A program made the translations under genes and the position numbers. A stretch of 64,000 nt of DNA from Anadara kagoshimensis. Taxonomy: Eukaryota > Mollusca > Bivalvia > Arcoida > Arcidae. Positions 60,257 to 64,000 of the stretch are shown piece by piece. The notes under the pieces were generated by a model. It was not told the DNA's origin, did no database searches, and saw nothing but the letters and a program-made list of their open reading frames with translations. The DNA lies in NCBI GenBank assembly GCA_021292105.1, contig CM037867.1, positions 38,104,771-38,168,770 on the forward strand, read 5' to 3'. Every line of letters starts with the position of its first letter. Positions within the stretch are counted from its first letter, which is position 1.

Positions 60257-60257
<1 letters not shown>

Positions 60258-60304
<47 letters not shown>
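60258..60304. repeat. (TC)n microsatellite
   Basis: Clean TC tract. Confidence 0.95.
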
Positions 60305-60308
<4 letters not shown>

Positions 60309-60316
60309 AACTGTAG

Positions 60317-60490
60317 TTTAACGTCTCAGTTTTCTTATTCCTTTCACCCAATTTTGATTATACAGGCTGCGTGTTTAGCTAGCTAAACAGGCGGTGCTAA
60401 CCCTTCCGGAGCACCCGACCTCATTTATCTGGTTGAGGTTCACGTGTTAAAAGTTTTCAGTTTCAAAGTTTTTACTTTTAATCTCTCTCT
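60317..60490 (+). mobile_element. R element, partial, leading into B segment
   Basis: CGTCTCAGTTTTCTTATTCC (60322) to TTTTTACTTTTAATC and a short TC tract, then the B segment. The left half of R is missing. Confidence 0.7.
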
Positions 60491-60547
60491 CTTTAGGTAA
60501 AAAACTTTGAACAGCAACAAAAGTAGATAAGAAACAAATTAACTTAC

Positions 60548-60565
60548 CATGTAAAATAAGTTTAT
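60548..60565 (-). CDS. candidate micro-exon B5 (18 nt)
   Basis: Acceptor TTATTTTTCGTAG, donor GTAAGT. Phase 1 reads KLILH; the phase-2 reading meets an immediate stop. Flanks are typical B (AGTAGATAAGAAACAAATTA). Confidence 0.52.
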
Positions 60566-60719
60566 CTACGAAAAATAAGATAATCATTATATAATGTTTA
60601 TAATCGGGATTGTGATTCGGATATTGTTTCGCATGTTTGTATTTGAATATGCTACAATGACCATGGCTACTGTTTTCGAATGTCAGTAATATTCGTTGAA
60701 TAATGAAGTAATAAAATAT

Positions 60720-60720
60720 A

Positions 60721-60772
<52 letters not shown>
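60720..60772. repeat. (TC)n followed by (AT)n
   Basis: TC to about 60745, then AT to 60772. Confidence 0.95.
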
Positions 60773-60776
<4 letters not shown>

Positions 60777-60977
60777 ACCCCATTTGTAGTTTTCTAATAA
60801 AATATATTGACAAAAAGCAGATAAATACCACTGAATCTTATTAAGTAAATTATACTTAACAGCAACATAAGTTTTTGATTGTGAATTTCATATGCGTGTA
60901 TTGATATAAACTGGTCACGTAAAAACTTATTTTATTTTTTATTGATAAAAACGAAATTAAGAAACAAATCAGCTTAC

Positions 60978-61001
60978 TTCCAATCGTTCGATTTCGGAAA
61001 T
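60978..61001 (-). CDS. candidate micro-exon A5 (24 nt)
   Basis: Acceptor TATTTTTGCAG, donor GTAAGC. Phase 1 reads FRNRTIG. It aligns with A2 and A4 in family A. It is the farthest micro-exon upstream that I can see. The array stops at about 61030, where block P3 begins. Confidence 0.55.
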
Positions 61002-61039
61002 CTGCAAAAATAAGACCATAATTTTATAGTCTTGCCCGT

Positions 61040-61330
61040 CTCTTACATCAAAAATGACACCAAAAACGATTATCGTGAAAATAATTCATTGAAGCTAATT
61101 ATAATATAAATTGGTTGATCGAATACTAAATATTTACGTTTTTTTCGCCATTCTGGCTGATCTCGAAGTGTAGCGTTTGAAGATTCACGATAAGGTGATT
61201 TTTTTGATTGGGTCAAAGTTCAATTCAGATCGATAACCACTATTAGCCAATCAGCGACCGGCATTCCCATTCGCATCAACCCTGATAACACAGTATACAA
61301 TGCGGGAAGATGCAAAATTTGCCGCTTTCA
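61040..61330 (+). promoter_or_regulatory. promoter-like block P3 (diverged)
   Basis: Keeps GGGTCAAAGTTCA (61210-61222, DR1 type) followed by CCAATCAGCG (61247-61256) and ACCGGCATT, with the same order and similar spacing as P1 and P2. The first-exon part is not recognisable. Function is inferred only from conservation of this core across three copies. Confidence 0.35.
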
Positions 61331-62085
61331 TGATAAATTGATAACCATAGTTACCTGACACAAAACTATTAAGAGGTTAGCATAACCACAGTATATGACT
61401 TCTATGGTACCTCTTTTTCACATATTATTACTTAATTGAATGAAAATTTTGAGTGCATATGTAACCCTCGCTGAATGCAGTGTAAACGAAAATGGCATTC
61501 GTCTGGACGGAAAAGACGTTTTCACAAACGATCGATTTTTAAGAAAAATAATAAAATGCGTTTTTCGAAAGAATTGATTAAGAGATCGTCCTTATAATCA
61601 TTTTTGATGAAAATACAAATAAAATTTATTGACATTTATTCAGAATTGAATGTAAATATTGACAAATCCTCTGTTTGTTTACATATGGCGTGAATATCAT
61701 GATAAGCTGATCGAGCTGGGACAGTTTGACTTTAAGATGCTGACTGGAACTGACTTCAAACTACAATGACTGCGCTCATCAAAAATCTAGCTTAGACATA
61801 ACTGATGAGGAAACTGAACATGTTGTGCAATGAGATGGACCGCTGTCCCAAAAAGTTGTGATGAAAATAACAATTATAAAACATTCATGTTGAGTTTAGC
61901 AGCTGACTGTAGTTGAAATCCACCTGAGTAAGGACTGAATTGAATCCTTGAAAACCTCCAGGGAATGGCGACTGGACTACTGATGCTGGCAGGTGATTCC
62001 AATAATTAACAGTTCTTGAAATGAATATAAACATTTTAACTAGGGTAAAATCAACATTACCCCTCTTAAATATCCCAGACTTGGT
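61331..62085. other. no gene recognised
   Basis: Nothing supported. An upstream exon of the minus-strand gene could be hidden here but none is evident. Confidence 0.4.
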
Positions 62086-62320
62086 TTTCTAAAAAAATTG
62101 GTATAAGTGAATAAATGCCAATTTCCACTCCACCATCCACAGAAGTGACCATTTCAATATAAATCTTAAAGCACCATGTTTCTAGTATATCATCCTAGAA
62201 TATTCCATTTTAATTTGCGTGTATAATGAATAATCTTGACTGGGGTAAAAAAATCTCCAACCCACCATCCTAGAATATTAACCGTCTCGATATAAGTGAA
62301 AAAGTCATCATCAACTCTCC
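62086..62320 (+). repeat. tail units of S2/E type
   Basis: Two to three diverged copies of a unit ending CGATATAAGTGAAAAAGTC or TTTCAATATAAATC, the same word that ends S2 SINEs and makes up repeat E. Confidence 0.6.
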
Positions 62321-62699
62321 GGGGCTGGGGCAGTCATGCGGGGAAACTTAAAGGGCCTGGGCTAAAATCAACATCATTTAAGTACACGCCTGTCAAGTTT
62401 TAATCATCATTTGTTACTTGCAATGGTCTGTGCTTTAGAAAATTCTCATCATGGTACTATATGCCTGTGAATGTATAAGGTTTAAGGGGAGCTTACCCTC
62501 AGCTCATACCACTGTATTCATATCGGGTTGTGGGTTAAAGGTGCTGCCTCACAGAGTCAGCACGCCACAGACTTGCATTCCACTCCCAATTAGTATTATC
62601 CTATAACCAGTCGATAATCTATCCTCTATGCCAAATGTGGCTTGGAAAATGAGGAAGTAGTAACTCAAATTTTAAACTATTATCATGTATAACACATGT

Positions 62700-63095
62700 T
62701 AGGTTGGAACCAAAAAGTGATGCATTTTCATAATCGATTAATCGGTTATAATCGGAAGATGATTTCGATCGATTTTAATCGGTTTATAAATTGAAGCGGA
62801 AATTACGAGGTAACTTAGATTAAATTCTATCTTTTAGTCTTGATGATATATGCAAGATACTTGTATCTCAGTTAAGACTGAAAATATCCTCCATTTTTCT
62901 GACCATTTACTCTTCCTTACATTTGTGTTAGATTTCTTTTCCAAGTACACTATTTCAGCTACAATTTAATACTTATTTTATAAGAGAACTTCAGTAAATA
63001 ATCGAAATCAATCGATTATTAGATTTTAGAATCGATTATCGCTAATCGGACGCTCAAACGATTAGATATCGATTAATCGGTCCAACACTACCTTC
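62700..63095. mobile_element. foldback element rich in ATCGATTAATCGG
   Basis: TAATCGATTAATCGGTTA (62731) and ATCGATTAATCGGTCC (63069) mark the ends. The interior adds several ATCGATT and AATCGG words in both orientations near 62760 and 63000. Outer GGTTGGAACC (62703) and GGTCCAACAC (63080) may be terminal repeats. No coding sequence. Confidence 0.65.
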
Positions 63096-63144
63096 CAATC
63101 TCCAGGAAGACGCTATACCATTGAGAGACCAAGGCGGTCATAAG

Positions 63145-63460
63145 CAGAATAGATTGTTGACTAAGGTATATTGCAAGCCTAGGCTTATCAGGGCCCTCAA
63201 AATGTTTTATGACTGTCATCACTGTATTGTTCCACGTCCTTTGAATTAATATTCATTACACACGAGGCAGGTGTAGCTAGCTTACAGGAGGTGCTCACCC
63301 TTCCAGAAAACTCGGTCTCACTTTCCTAGTGGAAGTTCGCGTTTTTAACCTAACTTGTCAGTTTCAAAGTTTTTTACTTTACTTCTGGATTGTGATTTGG
63401 ACATGTATTAATATGTAACTTGTTTTGTATTGGTATAACTGCTTCAATAATTAAATAGGG
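63145..63460 (+). mobile_element. R element copy without microsatellite
   Basis: GATTGTTGACTAAGGTATAT (63151) through GTGCTCACCCTTCC (63291) to TTTTTTACTTTACTTCTGGA and TTGTGATTTGGACATGTATT (63389). It shows the uninterrupted right end of R. Confidence 0.8.
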
Positions 63461-63824
63461 CAATCTTGAACTGTGATATGATACACATCTTACTTAAAAA
63501 ACAGGAGTAGTCATTTATGCAATCCATAAATCAGTAGATTAAATTATTCACATGGTATGGTAAAAGGTGAGTCAAGATGAGAAGACATTACAACGTGAAA
63601 ATGTTGTCGTGGTATGGATCAGTATATTTACTATATTGGGTAATTGAATAGCCTTTTGTGTCCCTGGAAAGATCATACCAAACCTCAGTTCTGTTTGACA
63701 GAACACGATTGAAAGATGACGCAAGAACTCGGTGGTAGTTAACTGTAGTCAGTGCCACTAGTATTGGGTGAGAAAAAACAATGTGTGCCATCTCTTTTTT
63801 GGGGATGTGTGTGTTTGTGTACAC

Positions 63825-63981
63825 AATAATCCGATAATAAATTTGGACATTTTCCGGGATAGGCAGCGCCTATTTTCATATTACATACGTATTTATTTAG
63901 GCTAAGTATGTTTCCACAGTCACTTTTTCCGTTTACTAAAATTGTGGCTGCCAATACAAAGATGGCCACCAAAAAGATCAT
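63825..63981 (-). CDS. first exon: signal peptide plus Cys-rich start
   Basis: ATG at 63981 opens MIFLVAIFVLAATILVNG, a textbook signal peptide, followed by KSDCGNILSLNKYVCNMKI and PGKCPNLLSDY. The Cys spacing recalls small secreted modules but fits no family well enough to name. Two donors are possible: GTGTAC, leaving phase 1 (chosen, since it fits the gene model to the left), or GTACAC after the next Cys codon, leaving phase 0. Without splicing the frame runs on to a stop at about 63740. It could be exon 1 of the micro-exon/receptor-like gene or of a separate secreted protein. Confidence 0.45.
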
Positions 63982-64000
63982 TTAAAAATTAAAATTCAAT

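Noticed and set aside
63739-63981. ShK-type domain in the secreted exon
   Set aside because: Cys spacing does not fit the family pattern and only the first exon is visible, so no domain is named.

Overview
The window is animal nuclear DNA: AT-rich, intron-rich, gene-poor and full of small transposons. tRNA-derived SINEs, short inverted-repeat DNA elements, long (TAAA)n and (GA/TC)n tracts and GC-poor introns suggest a mollusc, most likely a bivalve. That assignment is inference. I see no operons, bacterial signals or CRISPR array.

The clear gene lies on the minus strand and reads from high to low coordinates. Eight confident exons, each with canonical splice sites and matching phases, encode in order an EB-like Cys module (34690-34824), a fibronectin type III domain (32016-32297), a second EB-like module (31199-31330), a YWTD/LDL-receptor class B propeller split over two exons (29020-29374 and 21044-21417), two EGF modules (20376-20516 and 19292-19417) and the start of a second propeller (12312-12518). 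The gene continues past the last exon seen. No membrane segment, terminal exon or poly(A) site was recognised. It looks like a large extracellular, LDL-receptor-related protein.

Upstream of the first EB exon (about 35.4-37.4 kb and 53.2-61.0 kb) is an unusual array. Duplicated intron segments, separated by (TC)n tracts, each carry a tiny candidate exon of 12-48 nt with splice sites on the minus strand. There are two families, A and B. Nine copies have plausible sites on both sides. All nine have lengths divisible by three, and the only reading phase open in all nine is phase 1, the same phase the neighbouring domain exons use. Other copies have lost a splice site. This resembles a micro-exon gene region able to splice variable short peptides into a secreted protein, and it is the main candidate novelty. 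A signal-peptide exon at the right edge (63825-63981, minus) could be its first exon.

The rest is mostly repeats. 1-12 kb holds a 31-bp minisatellite, a SINE with a perfect target duplication, a 1.46-kb inverted-repeat transposon and (TAAA)n arrays. 13-19 kb holds a dead mariner, (TAAA)n and (GA)n arrays and TTAAGG palindrome clusters inside an intron. 22-27 kb holds interspersed repeats and SINEs. 33-34 kb holds a Tc1 fragment. 37-53 kb, inside the micro-exon array, holds two copies of a promoter-like block with a putative first exon, hairpin elements, large direct and inverted repeats and a 1-kb inverted-repeat element with a tandem core. 57.4-59.5 kb is a broken LINE.
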